DNA from: Chryseobacterium indologenes
Lineage (GTDB): Bacteria > Bacteroidota > Bacteroidia > Flavobacteriales > Weeksellaceae
Direction: 5' to 3'
Length of the DNA: 64,000 bases
Assembly (NCBI GenBank): GCA_001013295.1
Contig: LAZY01000099.1
Location: 1 to 64,000 of the forward strand
Position 1 is the stretch's first letter. Each line of letters opens with the position of its first letter. Positions 50,449 through 59,526 of this stretch are shown here, in pieces. The position numbers and the translations under genes are program-made. Under the pieces are notes generated by a model. It was given only the letters and a program-made list of their open reading frames with translations, ran no database searches and had not been told where the DNA came from.

Positions 50449-50468
50449 TTTAATATCCAAAAGAAAAC

Positions 50469-50498
50469 GAAGCCCGGAACTGTTCAGTTCCGGGCTTC
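50469..50498. terminator. Strong 14-bp hairpin
   Basis: GAAGCCCGGAACTG and CAGTTCCGGGCTTC pair perfectly around 2 nt. On the minus strand a T-rich tract follows, so it can end the dcw/yqeY transcript 100 nt past its last stop codon. On the plus strand it would end the small unit, without a T-run. Confidence 0.8.
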
Positions 50499-50598
50499 TA
50501 ATCAAATCGATATGCAAAGGTTGTATATCCTTAGTTATGGAATGAGATTCCCGTTTTGTGAGAGATTGGGTCAGCCCAAATCAATCACCAGGAAACTC

Positions 50599-51045
50599 TT
50601 ATGAAAGCAGCTTTTTAGCCATGTCGGAAATACTTTTCCCGTCTGACTTTCCAGCTAATGCTTTTGAGGCTAACCCCATTACCTTTCCTAAATCTTTGAT
50701 AGATTCAGCTCCGGCTTCTGAGATAATATTTTTAATTTCTGTTTCCAGTTCTTCAGCAGAAAGCTGCTTTGGTAAAAACTTTTCAATTACTTTCATCTGA
50801 GCTTCTTCTACTTCAGCAAGGTCATTTCTTCCCTGAGCAGAAAATTGCTCAAAAGAATCTTTACGTTGCTTAATCATTCTCTGAAGAATCGCGATTTCCT
50901 GTTCTGCTGAAACTTCAGCACCTCTGGCTTCTGTTTGTAAAAGAAGAATCTGAGACTTTACGGCACGAAGAGAATCTAAGGCAATTCTGTCTTTTTCTCT
51001 CATTGCAGTTTTTATAGCTTCGCTTATGGTGTTTTCTAAACTCAT
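50599..51045 (-). CDS. GatB/YqeY domain protein
   Basis: This 148-aa helical protein of the YqeY family is related to the tail domain of amidotransferase subunit GatB that binds tRNA. Its blocks (TAMREKDRIALDSLRAVKSQ; KQRKDSFEQFSAQGRNDLAE; EKFLPKQLSAEELE; GKVMGLASKALAGKSDGKSI) cover the full family. The free-standing form is common but its role is uncertain. It follows ftsZ by 85 nt in the same direction, as in other Bacteroidota, and is likely the last gene of the dcw transcript. Confidence 0.9.
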   Translation of the reverse strand: MSLENTISEAIKTAMREKDRIALDSLRAVKSQILLLQTEARGAEVSAEQEIAILQRMIKQRKDSFEQFSAQGRNDLAEVEEAQMKVIEKFLPKQLSAEELETEIKNIISEAGAESIKDLGKVMGLASKALAGKSDGKSISDMAKKLLS

Positions 51046-51060
51046 GGTTTCAAATTTAAC

Positions 51061-51119
51061 AATGTATCAATGTAACAGTTTACCAATGAAAGTTATAGTA
51101 ATTGTTACATTGGTACATT
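51061..51119. repeat. Spacer inverted repeat (type II) between ftsZ and yqeY-like gene
   Basis: AATGTATCAATGTAACA (51061-51077) and TGTTACATTGGTACATT (51103-51119) form 17-nt arms with one G-U mismatch. The spacer is almost wholly made of AATGTA units. Confidence 0.75.
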
Positions 51120-51130
51120 TTTACATTATT

Positions 51131-53050
51131 TTAGTCTACGTCTTTATTTAAAAATCTGTTTTCTCTGATCTGCATAGAACCGTTGTTGTCAGAAAGGAAT
51201 GTGTTGATATTCTGGTCTGAAGCATTGGTTCCGTCGATCGAAATATTTTTTCTTTTGAAAGCAGGAATAGATTCGAATTCACTTGTGCTGTCAAAGCTCT
51301 GATAGCGAGAGTTGAATTCTTTTAATTTATTTCTTCTTTCAATAACTCTGTCCTGATCAATCGTTTTGTTCACGAAAGTGAATTCAGATTCTTCAGTTTT
51401 TGGAGTTTCAATTTCTGTTTTGGTTTCAAAAGTTGATCTTACCTCTGCTCTAGGCTCTTCCTGCTTCTGATAGAATGTTTCAATCTTTTGTGCAGGTTCT
51501 GCTACAGCACTTGTTGGTGTATTAAACTCGGCCTTAGGCTGTCCGAAATCTGATGTAGGCTCATTACCTCTGGTAGATTCGTTTACGAAAAAGCTGAATT
51601 CAACAGGTTTCTCTTCTGAAAAAGAATTATTGAACTGAGTTCCTCCGGATTGAGGCTCATCTTTTTTATTTTCAAAATCAAATGAGAAAGACTGAATTTC
51701 CAAATCGTTTGGATCTTCGTTTTCATCCACAGAGAATAAACTGTAGGCATCCTGCTCATTTTCCTCTTCATTTCTCCAGTTTTGTTCAGGAGTATTCTGG
51801 GTAGTACCTTCTTTATCAGTGAATTTTATTTCTGTTTTGATCTCCTCTTCTTCAATGATCATTTTTTTTTCGATAGAAGTAACCTTGAACTGTGGAGTAT
51901 CATGGTCTTCATCATCTAATCTGAAATGATTGCTTCTGCTGGAATCTGTAATGATTTCCGGAGCTGTTTCTCTTTCTTCTCTTGTTTTAAAAGGAGACGA
52001 TTTTGGAGATTCAAAGCTATCGTTAAGGCTGATTCTGATCTTTTCTGTAGGGCCTGCAAATTTCTTGTTGTCGTTGGAGAATCCGGTTGCGATAACAAGA
52101 ACGCTTACTGCGTCTCCTAATTCCTCATCAGCACCTACCCCAAAGATAATATCTGCTGTATTTCCTGCCTCTTTCTGGATGTGGTCCATAATGATCCCGA
52201 TTTCATCCATGGTTACTTCTTCAGCACCACTTCTGATTAACAATAGAACGTTTTTCGCTCCAGTGATCTTGTTATCGTTCAATAACGGGGAATCAAGGGC
52301 TTTTCTTACGGCTTCTTCCGCTTTATTTTCACCTGAAGCTGTTCCTGTAGACATTAGAGCGGTACCCGAGTTCTGAAGTACAGATTTAGCATCTCTAAAG
52401 TCAATGTTTACATCAAAGTAACCGGTAATAACCTCTGCCATTCCTTTTGCTGCATTGGCTAATACTTCATCGGCTTTTGAGAAGCCCTGTTTGAACCCAA
52501 GGTTTCCGAATTGCTGTCTTAATTTATCATTGTTGATTACAATAAGGGAATCAACATTATTTTTTAATTTGTCAAGCCCGTTTTCAGCTTGCTCTAATCT
52601 TCTTTTTCCTTCAAAGCTGAAAGGAACGGTTACGATCCCTACGGTAAGGATTCCCATGTCTTTTGCTACTTTCGCAATGACAGGAGCTGCTCCGGTACCA
52701 GTACCACCACCCATTCCGGCAGTGATGAACACCATTTTAGTGTTCTGGCCCATAGCCGCTTTGATGTCTTCAATACTTTCGATTGCAGATTTCTCCCCAA
52801 CCTCAGGGTCAGCACCAGCTCCAAGACCTTCTGTGATAGAAGTTCCCAACTGAACTTTATTAGCTACCGGGTTATTATCTAAAGTCTGAGCATCCGTATT
52901 ACAAATCACGAAATCTACTCCGTGAATTCCTTTCTCGTACATGTGCTTCAGAGCGTTGTTTCCACCGCCCCCTACACCGATTACTTTTATGATGGATGAA
53001 TTTCCTTTTGGCAAATCAAATGAAAATCCCTGTGTGCCTATATTTTCCAT
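51131..53050 (-). CDS. ftsZ: Cell division protein FtsZ
   Basis: This tubulin-like GTPase forms the division ring. The GTP-binding signature GGGTGTGAAP is at about 114-123, the N-terminal loop is VIGVGGGGNNALKHM, and the T7 synergy loop is NIDFRDAKSVLQNSG. The conserved GTPase core ends near residue 320. At 639 aa the protein is much longer than E. coli FtsZ (383 aa). The extra length is an acidic, low-complexity linker (about 330-600) ending in a short conserved-looking tail (MQIRENRFLNKDVD), as usual for Flavobacteriia. It follows ftsA in the dcw order. Confidence 0.96.
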   Translation of the reverse strand: MENIGTQGFSFDLPKGNSSIIKVIGVGGGGNNALKHMYEKGIHGVDFVICNTDAQTLDNNPVANKVQLGTSITEGLGAGADPEVGEKSAIESIEDIKAAMGQNTKMVFITAGMGGGTGTGAAPVIAKVAKDMGILTVGIVTVPFSFEGKRRLEQAENGLDKLKNNVDSLIVINNDKLRQQFGNLGFKQGFSKADEVLANAAKGMAEVITGYFDVNIDFRDAKSVLQNSGTALMSTGTASGENKAEEAVRKALDSPLLNDNKITGAKNVLLLIRSGAEEVTMDEIGIIMDHIQKEAGNTADIIFGVGADEELGDAVSVLVIATGFSNDNKKFAGPTEKIRISLNDSFESPKSSPFKTREERETAPEIITDSSRSNHFRLDDEDHDTPQFKVTSIEKKMIIEEEEIKTEIKFTDKEGTTQNTPEQNWRNEEENEQDAYSLFSVDENEDPNDLEIQSFSFDFENKKDEPQSGGTQFNNSFSEEKPVEFSFFVNESTRGNEPTSDFGQPKAEFNTPTSAVAEPAQKIETFYQKQEEPRAEVRSTFETKTEIETPKTEESEFTFVNKTIDQDRVIERRNKLKEFNSRYQSFDSTSEFESIPAFKRKNISIDGTNASDQNINTFLSDNNGSMQIRENRFLNKDVD

Positions 53051-53171
53051 AACTATACTTTTAATAATTGATAAGTGATAGATGATAATTGATGAATGAT
53101 ATTCGCTTTAAGTTAATAAATATTTAACTATTTTCAGGTATCATGGATCATTAATCTGGTATCATTTATAT
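53051..53171. repeat. ftsA-ftsZ spacer of TGAT/ATCA repeats
   Basis: The 121-bp spacer consists of repeated GATAATTGATGAATGAT-like units on one side and ATCATGGATCATTAATC-like units on the other, a loose palindrome. It differs from the two other spacer types of the cluster. Confidence 0.45.
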
Positions 53172-54554
53172 TTATTCTACTTCTTCAAAGAATTTTTTTA
53201 CTTTTTCCATAAGCGACTGCCCGAAAGTCAGTTTCGCTTTTCTGTTCTCTTGCTGTACATTCTGAACCGGCTGTTCCTGAACAGGAGCTGCCTGCTGAAC
53301 GGGCTGAACGGGTTCTGTCTGTGTAACAGCGGCTTCCTGCTTAGGCTGCTCAGCAACAGTTTCTACTGCTTCATCAGCGTTCTGCTTTTTGTCTCTGATT
53401 TTCAAACTCTCCATCAGTAATCCGATAGATGTAGCAAATTCAGGGCCTTTCAGATACTGATTTTTATCGTTGGCGATATATTCATTCGCAAAACCTATTC
53501 TGCTGTCAAAACCTGTTGTATAATTGGCCAGCTGTCGAAGGTGTTTCAGGTTAGACCCCCCACCAGTAAGGACAATCCCGGCAATAAGCTTTTTCTTTTG
53601 CTCAAAAGCACCATAGGCTTTCAGCTCTGTATTCACCATTTCAAGAACTTCTTCCACTCTTGCATTGATGATCTGTGCCAGTGTTTTTAAAGAAATTTCT
53701 TTGTCCGGTCTTCCGTGAAGCCCCGGAATGGTTACAAAAGTACTGTCTTTTTCCAATTCAGGAACTGCCGAACCGAATTTTACTTTCAATTGTTCTGCAT
53801 GTTTCTCAATAATGGAGCATCCTTCTTTGATGTCTTCTGTGATAATTCCGCCTCCGTATGGAATGACACAGGTATGACGGATGATATTGTCTTTAAAGAT
53901 TGCAATATCGGTAGTACCACCTCCAATGTCTACAATAGCCACACCGGCTTCTTTTTCTTCTTTGGTAAGAACCGCTTCTGAAGATGCTAAAGGTTCCAGT
54001 GTAAGGGCTTCCATCTCTAATCCTGCTTCACGGACGCATCTTGCAATGTTTCTGATGCTTCCCATCTGTCCTACTACAACGTGGAAGTTGGCCTCTAAAC
54101 GTTTTCCGTGCATCCCTACAGGTTCCTGAATTTCCCCTTCGGAATCAACTTTATATTCTTGAGGAAGTACATGGATAATTTCTTCTCCAGGAAGCATGAC
54201 CAGTTTTTTTACCTGATCTTTTAGTGCTTCAATGTCATCGTCTGTAATAAATTTATCCGGATGTTCACGCATAATATAATCGGAGTGCTGCAGAGAACGT
54301 ATGTGTTTTCCTGCAATACCTACCGTAACTTTGCGGATAGGAACTCCAGCACTGGATTGTGCCTCGGATACTGCAGCCTTGATTGAATTAATGGTCTGTG
54401 AAATATTATTCACAATCCCTTTATGAACACCAAGACTTTTAGCTTTTCCTACACCGAGAACTTCTATTTTCCCGTGTGCATTCCTTCTTCCGACAATCGC
54501 GACTATCTTTGTTGTCCCGATGTCCAGACCTACTGAATACTCTTGATTTTCCAT
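53172..54554 (-). CDS. ftsA: Cell division protein FtsA
   Basis: This actin-like protein tethers FtsZ filaments to the membrane. Phosphate-binding motifs are at the N-terminus (VGLDIGTTKIVAIVG), VDIGGGTTDIAIF and GIVLTGGGSNLKHL. The FtsA-specific 1C subdomain is present (VTVGIAGKHIRSLQ). The 460-aa length includes a Gln/Pro/Val-rich linker (about 395-435) and the C-terminal amphipathic membrane helix (FGQSLMEKVKKFFEEVE). It is preceded by the hairpin repeat after ftsQ. Confidence 0.95.
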   Translation of the reverse strand: MENQEYSVGLDIGTTKIVAIVGRRNAHGKIEVLGVGKAKSLGVHKGIVNNISQTINSIKAAVSEAQSSAGVPIRKVTVGIAGKHIRSLQHSDYIMREHPDKFITDDDIEALKDQVKKLVMLPGEEIIHVLPQEYKVDSEGEIQEPVGMHGKRLEANFHVVVGQMGSIRNIARCVREAGLEMEALTLEPLASSEAVLTKEEKEAGVAIVDIGGGTTDIAIFKDNIIRHTCVIPYGGGIITEDIKEGCSIIEKHAEQLKVKFGSAVPELEKDSTFVTIPGLHGRPDKEISLKTLAQIINARVEEVLEMVNTELKAYGAFEQKKKLIAGIVLTGGGSNLKHLRQLANYTTGFDSRIGFANEYIANDKNQYLKGPEFATSIGLLMESLKIRDKKQNADEAVETVAEQPKQEAAVTQTEPVQPVQQAAPVQEQPVQNVQQENRKAKLTFGQSLMEKVKKFFEEVE

Positions 54555-54590
54555 TTTTATATCGATTTGATTTTTTCTACTTTTTCCTTT

Positions 54591-54637
54591 GATAGGACTC
54601 TGTCCTATTTTGTGTTAAATCGCCCTTTCGGACTTTG
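54591..54637 (-). repeat. dcw spacer repeat type I, copy 1 (after ftsQ)
   Basis: It starts with the hairpin ATAGGAC-TCT-GTCCTAT (54592-54608), continues with TTTTGTGTTAAATCG, and ends with a weaker hairpin CCCTTTCGG. It ends 2 nt before the ftsQ stop codon position in the transcript sense. Two further copies are at 58171 and 63672. Confidence 0.8.
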
Positions 54638-54639
54638 TT

Positions 54640-55623
54640 TTATTCTATTTTCACCTTTGGTTTCGGCTTTGGCTTGGACTGTGCCGGGGCCGATGTTTTT
54701 TTCTCTGTTTTTTTTGTTTCTTTTGTATGTGTTTTTGGTTTTGTGTTTTCTTTTGGCTTTACCGGAGCAGAAGCTGGTTTCTTGGTTTCTGCAGCCTTTG
54801 GTTTAGCTTCGTTTTTTTTAGTGACAGCAGAAGCAGATGGAGATGGTGCTTTGGCCAGTTCCATTTTTCCAGCTTTCAGAAGGCTGTCATTTTCTTTAAA
54901 GTAAGGGTTCAGGGTGGTTACAATCTGATTCTGATATTTTACAGAAACCATGTTGTATTTTTGAGGGTCCTGATACACCAGGTATTTTTCTACAAAAGTT
55001 TTAAATCCTTTTACTTTAAAATCAATATTATCTAAATCTCCAATTTCAACTCTATAATTTCCTTCGCTTGTCAGGAGGCTATAGCTGTCTTTATTTTTTG
55101 AGATTCCAATAAAATATTTTTTACTGAAATCATCTTTGTCTATCTTTTCTACCAGCTCCGCCAGTTTTTCATATTCATCAGGCTGTACATTTCCTGTTAC
55201 CAGCATACAAGGATGAGAATAGGTCCTTGAAATAGGGAACTCTACACCTTTTTCGTCCACATAAAAGTCTCTTCCGTCTTTATTGAGTCTGAAAACAGGC
55301 ACTCTCTGTTTAATATCCAGATTCAGTTTCCCGTTCAGGTTTAGGTAGACATTGGCACTGTCTACTGCCGGCAGAGAATTGATCTTTTTTTCCAGAGCGG
55401 GAATATTCAGGTTTCCTACTTTTCCTGATGGGTTTTCTTTTTTTACAATTTCTCTGATGTCCTTTTCGTCTACAAAGTATACCGGAGTCTTTTCACTCAT
55501 TTTTACAGAAATCTTATTGTCGGTAATGGTCTGACTGCTGAATCTCTTCAACGAGAAACTCAGTAACAATCCCAGGATGATTACCGTAACAACAATTTTT
55601 AATATTCTGTATTTATTTTTCAT
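54640..55623 (-). CDS. ftsQ: Cell division protein FtsQ with Lys/Pro-rich tail
   Basis: This bitopic division protein has a cytoplasmic start, one transmembrane helix (about 7-25: ILKIVVTVIILGLLLSF) and periplasmic POTRA/FtsQ domains (about 40-245: VDSANVYLNLNGKLNLDIKQ; RVEIGDLDNIDFKVKGF). Its last 75 residues are a low-complexity tail rich in Lys, Pro, Ala and Thr, absent from E. coli FtsQ (276 aa), and strongly basic. The frame reaches 55650, but MKNKYRILK at 55623 is the natural start (327 aa). It lies between murC and ftsA as in most Bacteroidota. Confidence 0.9.
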   Translation of the reverse strand: MKNKYRILKIVVTVIILGLLLSFSLKRFSSQTITDNKISVKMSEKTPVYFVDEKDIREIVKKENPSGKVGNLNIPALEKKINSLPAVDSANVYLNLNGKLNLDIKQRVPVFRLNKDGRDFYVDEKGVEFPISRTYSHPCMLVTGNVQPDEYEKLAELVEKIDKDDFSKKYFIGISKNKDSYSLLTSEGNYRVEIGDLDNIDFKVKGFKTFVEKYLVYQDPQKYNMVSVKYQNQIVTTLNPYFKENDSLLKAGKMELAKAPSPSASAVTKKNEAKPKAAETKKPASAPVKPKENTKPKTHTKETKKTEKKTSAPAQSKPKPKPKVKIE

Positions 55624-55701
55624 ATTTTCTGTACAATGTAAAAAGTACAATGTACTTATGTATTTTTATATTAATTTCTTTTCAACTCTGCATTGTACAT
55701 C
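55624..55701. repeat. murC-ftsQ spacer (type II motif)
   Basis: The spacer is composed of GTACAATGTA-like units and their complements, continuing into the murC stop region, and can fold back on itself with gaps. Confidence 0.55.
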
Positions 55702-57072
55702 TTATATTGTACTTTGTACTGTGCTAATCCATTCACAGATTGGGTCGTATAGAGTATCTATATTTCCGGCGCCTACTGTGAGAAGAATGTCAAAGTCTTT
55801 TTCTTTTATTTTTTCAAAAGCATTGGATAATGTCGATACTTCTTTTTTGTCTAATGTTACTTTTTCCAGCAGCCAGCTTGAAGTAATTCCTTCAAAGTTT
55901 TCCTGAAGTTCTCTTGCAGGATATATATCAAGCAGGATCAGTTCATCAGCTTTGCTTAAGCTTTCAGCGAATCCGTCTGCAAAATCTCTGGTTCTGCTGA
56001 ACAAGTGTGGCTGGAAGGCTACCAATAATTTTTTATCCGGGTAGAATGTCTTGATTGAGCCCATTACAGCATTGATTTCTGTAGGGTGGTGGGCATAATC
56101 ATCGATATAAATTTTACCGTTTTGATAAATATGTTTGGTATATCTTCTCTTAATTCCTTTAAAGTTGGCAATAGCCTTTTTCAGCGTATCAAAATCTGCG
56201 CCTAAATTGTGCAGAATAGCCAGTGCCACAGTCGCATTTTCAACATTATGAATTCCCGGAATTTCCCAAACAAAATTCTTGATGGTCTCTGTTGGAGTAT
56301 GGAAGTCAAAATAAATTTTATCATGGTCCATACGCAGATTATCCGAATAATAGTCTGCAGGCTCATTCACCGCATAGGTTTGGTGATCTCTGCCAATTTC
56401 AATTCCTTTTCTTACAAAGAGTTGTCTGTCTTCAGGAACTAATGCAGCAAACTGTCTGAATCCTTCTTCAATATGGCTTTTATCTCCATAAATATCCAAA
56501 TGGTCAGCATCGGTAGAAGTCACTACTGCCCAATCCGGAGACAGGTTCAGGAAGCTTCTGTCGTACTCATCTGCTTCCACTACAGAATAGGTAGAGCCAT
56601 TGTACAGGAAGTTGGATTTGAAGTTTTCCGAAATACCGCCTAAAAAACATGAGAACGGTAAGTCTGCTTCTTTGCATAAATGGGCCACAAGGGTAGACGT
56701 AGTTGTCTTTCCGTGGGTTCCGGCTATGGCGATACAGTCTGTATTTTCTGTGATCAATCCTAAAACTTTGGCTCGTTTTAAAACTTCAAACTGATTTTGG
56801 TTGAAGTAATCTAAGATCCCAAGGGTTTTAATGGCTGGAGTGTAGATGACCAATGTGTTTTCCTTCTGAAGTGAAGTTATCTTTTCGTCAATCTGATCTT
56901 CAAAAACAATATCAATACCCTCATTCATCAGATTCTGAGTAAGTTTGGTATTGGTTTTATCATAGCCCAATACTTTTTTTCCGGATGCATTGAAATAGCG
57001 TGCTAGTGCACTCATTCCGATACCTCCGATTCCAACGAAGTAAAAATTTTGATATGTCTCTAAATTGCTCAT
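55702..57072 (-). CDS. murC: UDP-N-acetylmuramate--L-alanine ligase
   Basis: This is the first Mur ligase of peptidoglycan synthesis, adding L-alanine to UDP-MurNAc with ATP in the cytoplasm. It has the Rossmann N-terminus (FVGIGGIGMSALARYF), the ATP loop (IAGTHGKTTTSTLVAHL), the catalytic region (VEADEYDRSFLNLSPDWAVV; STDADHLDIYG) and the C-terminal domain (IYIDDYAHHPTEINAV). The 456-aa length is typical. It directly abuts the murG stop codon, with no spacer. Confidence 0.96.
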   Translation of the reverse strand: MSNLETYQNFYFVGIGGIGMSALARYFNASGKKVLGYDKTNTKLTQNLMNEGIDIVFEDQIDEKITSLQKENTLVIYTPAIKTLGILDYFNQNQFEVLKRAKVLGLITENTDCIAIAGTHGKTTTSTLVAHLCKEADLPFSCFLGGISENFKSNFLYNGSTYSVVEADEYDRSFLNLSPDWAVVTSTDADHLDIYGDKSHIEEGFRQFAALVPEDRQLFVRKGIEIGRDHQTYAVNEPADYYSDNLRMDHDKIYFDFHTPTETIKNFVWEIPGIHNVENATVALAILHNLGADFDTLKKAIANFKGIKRRYTKHIYQNGKIYIDDYAHHPTEINAVMGSIKTFYPDKKLLVAFQPHLFSRTRDFADGFAESLSKADELILLDIYPARELQENFEGITSSWLLEKVTLDKKEVSTLSNAFEKIKEKDFDILLTVGAGNIDTLYDPICEWISTVQSTI

Positions 57073-58167
57073 TTATTTTATTACTTTAAAAATCTCGTCT
57101 ACAATCTCTTTTGCGGCATTAGGCTTGGCAAAATACTTCAGATTGTCAGACATTTCTTTTCTTACACTTTCATTCTCGCAGATTTCTGATAATGTATCCC
57201 AGAATTTTTCCTGCATTTCAGAGTCTTTTACCATTCTGGCTGCATTTTTTTCAACCAGATTCATGGCATTTTTGGTTTGGTGATCCTCCGCCGCAAAAGG
57301 GAAAGGAACCAACAAAACCGGTTTCTGTGCGACCGCCAGCTCTGAAATGGCAATAGCTCCGGCTCTTGAAACAATAACATCTGCTGCAGAATAAGCCAGT
57401 TCCATGTCTTTGATGAATTCTCTCAGATGAATGGAAGCTGGAAGCTGGAGACTGGTAGATAATTCTTTATAGTCCAGTTTTCCGGTTTGCCAGATCAATT
57501 GATAGCCTTTTTCTTTTAGCTTTTCAAGGTTTTCTTTCCAACCGTTATTTAATGTTCTGGATCCTAAAGAGCCACCTACAGACAGAATCGTAAGTGTGTC
57601 TTTATTCAGTCCCATTTTTTCTTTTGCCTGAGCGGTTTCCTCCATTCCTGAAATAATGGTTGAACGAATTGGATTTCCCAGGAATTTTATTTTTTCAGCA
57701 GGGAAACCTTCTACTTTTGGGTATGCTGTAAAAACAGCTTTGGCTTTCTTGCTCAAAATCTTATTGGTTACCCCTGCATGAGCATTCTGTTCCTGTATGA
57801 AAATTGGGATTCCCATTTTACTCGCTTCATAAAGAGCAGGCCCACTGGCAAAACCTCCTGTTCCTACGGCAAAATCCGGAGCAAAGTTTTTTATAATTTT
57901 CTTTGATCTGGATAAACTTTTCAGAATTTTGAAAGGCAATCCCAGGTTGGATAATAGGTTTCCTCTGTCGATTCCGGCAATATCAATTCCCTCTATTTTG
58001 TAGCCAGCCTGTGGAACTTTTTCCATTTCCATTTTTCCGTTGGCCCCAATGAACAAAAATTCAGCATCAGGAAATCTTTTTTTGATTTCATCAGCGATGG
58101 CGATGGCAGGAAAGATGTGTCCTCCTGTTCCTCCGCCTGATAGTATTACTTTTAGTTTTTTGTTCAT
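57073..58167 (-). CDS. murG: UDP-GlcNAc--lipid I N-acetylglucosaminyltransferase
   Basis: This is the peripheral inner-membrane GT-B glycosyltransferase that makes lipid II. N-terminal glycine-rich loop 1 is SGGGTGGHIFPAIAIA. Loop 2 is GTGGFASGPALYEA, and the C-terminal donor site is VGGSLGSRTLNN and SRAGAIAISELAVAQKPVLL with VPFPFAAEDHQTKNA. The 364-aa length is normal. It is followed directly by murC and preceded by ftsW with a type I hairpin repeat between. Confidence 0.96.
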   Translation of the reverse strand: MNKKLKVILSGGGTGGHIFPAIAIADEIKKRFPDAEFLFIGANGKMEMEKVPQAGYKIEGIDIAGIDRGNLLSNLGLPFKILKSLSRSKKIIKNFAPDFAVGTGGFASGPALYEASKMGIPIFIQEQNAHAGVTNKILSKKAKAVFTAYPKVEGFPAEKIKFLGNPIRSTIISGMEETAQAKEKMGLNKDTLTILSVGGSLGSRTLNNGWKENLEKLKEKGYQLIWQTGKLDYKELSTSLQLPASIHLREFIKDMELAYSAADVIVSRAGAIAISELAVAQKPVLLVPFPFAAEDHQTKNAMNLVEKNAARMVKDSEMQEKFWDTLSEICENESVRKEMSDNLKYFAKPNAAKEIVDEIFKVIK

Positions 58168-58170
58168 ATA

Positions 58171-58217
58171 AATAGGACTATGTCAGATTTTGGGTTAAAT
58201 CGTCCCTTCGGGACTTT
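58171..58217 (-). repeat. dcw spacer repeat type I, copy 2 (after ftsW)
   Basis: The first hairpin is imperfect (ATAGGAC-TAT-GTCAGAT). The shared string TTTTGGGTTAAATCG follows, then the perfect hairpin GTCCC-TTC-GGGAC. It lies between the ftsW stop codon and the murG start codon, the first hairpin only 3 nt from the latter. Confidence 0.85.
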
Positions 58218-58222
58218 TTGGT

Positions 58223-59461
58223 TTATGCGATGTCGTTTATTTCTGCTATACTTTGTTTTTTGCCCATTCCTTCTTCGTCATAGATCTGAATTCTGGAGCT
58301 TATATTTAAAATAATTCCCAGCTGTAAGTAGGTTACCAACATGGAGGTTCCCCCATAACTGATCAATGGCAGTGGTTGCCCTGTTACCGGGATCAGATTG
58401 ACTGCAACGGCTATATTTACTGACAGCTGTATAAAGATCATTACCCCGAGACTGAGCACGAGCAATGACCCGAAGAACGCCGGCATTTTACTGGCGATCA
58501 TTACGATCCGTATCATCATGATCAGGTATAAGCTGATCAGAAAAGCGGCTCCTATTACTCCGTATTCTTCTACAATGACAGCGAAGATAAAATCGGAAGC
58601 AGACTGTGGAAGCATTTGTTTCAATGCACTTTTTCCTGGTCCCATTCCGGTAATTCCACCATGTACAATGGCTGCTTTCGCCTGCATTACCTGATAATTT
58701 TTGGCTTTTACGCTTTCATCATCTACATCTGCTGTTTTGGCTTTGCTGGATGTAAAGGTTTCGATACGGCTCATCCATGTATGTACACGGTTTCCTCCGA
58801 TCATATTGGTATTCAGCGCAATCAATAAAAAGAATACGATGGCTACAAAAGAGGCAGAAATAAAGCCTGCAATATACTTCCAGTGAAGCTGGCCTATAAC
58901 CAGCACAATCACGGAGACCATCAGAATCATCAATGCTGTGGAACCGTTATCTTTTGCTACCAATACAAAAACAAGAAGAATCGGTCCGAAAATATACATG
59001 ATATTCTCTATTGGAAGCCGTTCTCTGGTGATTTTTTTGGTTAAATACCTGCAGAGATAGATGATCAGCATCAGGAATGCAAATGATGATGGCTGAAATG
59101 AGATGGGAGTTCCAGGAATCTTCAGCCATCTGGAAGCACTGGCTCCGTCGATGGTCTGCCCGGTAAACATGGTAACGATCAATAAAACAATCATTAGCCC
59201 GAGCAATATGCTGCTGAGCTTTCCGATGTATTCGTATTTAATCGTTCCTACAAGTCTCATAATTGCTAATCCTAAGACTACAAAGAACATATGTTTGATA
59301 ACGTGGCCTGTTGTAGTCCCGTTATTAACGATATATTCCAGATTCGAACTTGCAGAGTAAACAGGGAAAATAGAGAAAATGGAGATCACAAGAATGACCA
59401 TCCAAAGTACTTTATCTCCCTTTAGAAATTCAAATCTGTTTTCTGTATTCTGTTCGTCCAT
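58223..59461 (-). CDS. ftsW: Peptidoglycan glycosyltransferase FtsW
   Basis: This SEDS-family polymerase builds septal glycan strands with its partner PBP. There are about ten helices in 412 aa. Family blocks are SNLEYIVNNGTTTGHVIKHM, GASRWLKIPGTPISFQPS (with the key ISFQPS), YQVMQAKAAIVHGGITGMGP, DFIFAVIVEEYGVIGA and PVTGQPLPLISYGGTSML, all complete. The open frame begins earlier (59494), but MDEQNTENR at 59461 is the usual start. It is flanked by murD upstream and murG downstream. Confidence 0.95.
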   Translation of the reverse strand: MDEQNTENRFEFLKGDKVLWMVILVISIFSIFPVYSASSNLEYIVNNGTTTGHVIKHMFFVVLGLAIMRLVGTIKYEYIGKLSSILLGLMIVLLIVTMFTGQTIDGASASRWLKIPGTPISFQPSSFAFLMLIIYLCRYLTKKITRERLPIENIMYIFGPILLVFVLVAKDNGSTALMILMVSVIVLVIGQLHWKYIAGFISASFVAIVFFLLIALNTNMIGGNRVHTWMSRIETFTSSKAKTADVDDESVKAKNYQVMQAKAAIVHGGITGMGPGKSALKQMLPQSASDFIFAVIVEEYGVIGAAFLISLYLIMMIRIVMIASKMPAFFGSLLVLSLGVMIFIQLSVNIAVAVNLIPVTGQPLPLISYGGTSMLVTYLQLGIILNISSRIQIYDEEGMGKKQSIAEINDIA

Positions 59462-59526
59462 ATTTTTTGTATTGATGTATGATGTGCAAAGCAAAATGTA
59501 CTTTTTACATCTAACATTTTACATTT
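59462..59526. repeat. murD-ftsW spacer (type II motif)
   Basis: It has the AAAATGTA/TACATTTT-type inverted units seen in the other type II spacers (for example AAAATGT near 59490 with ACATTTT near 59514). Confidence 0.5.

Larger units (their letters stand above)
50145..50598. other. 454-bp non-coding region with a hairpin-rich plus-strand unit
   Basis: The region is between two minus-strand genes. Near 50145-50200 is the bacilliredoxin promoter. From about 50306 a plus-strand unit is visible: -7 element, an 18-codon frame and four inverted repeats (listed separately). The remainder up to 50598 shows nothing recognised. Confidence 0.5.

Noticed and set aside
51930..52853. Plus-strand frames of 132-148 residues within ftsZ
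   Set aside because: They are antisense to the conserved GTPase core of ftsZ and have no promoter or domain support.
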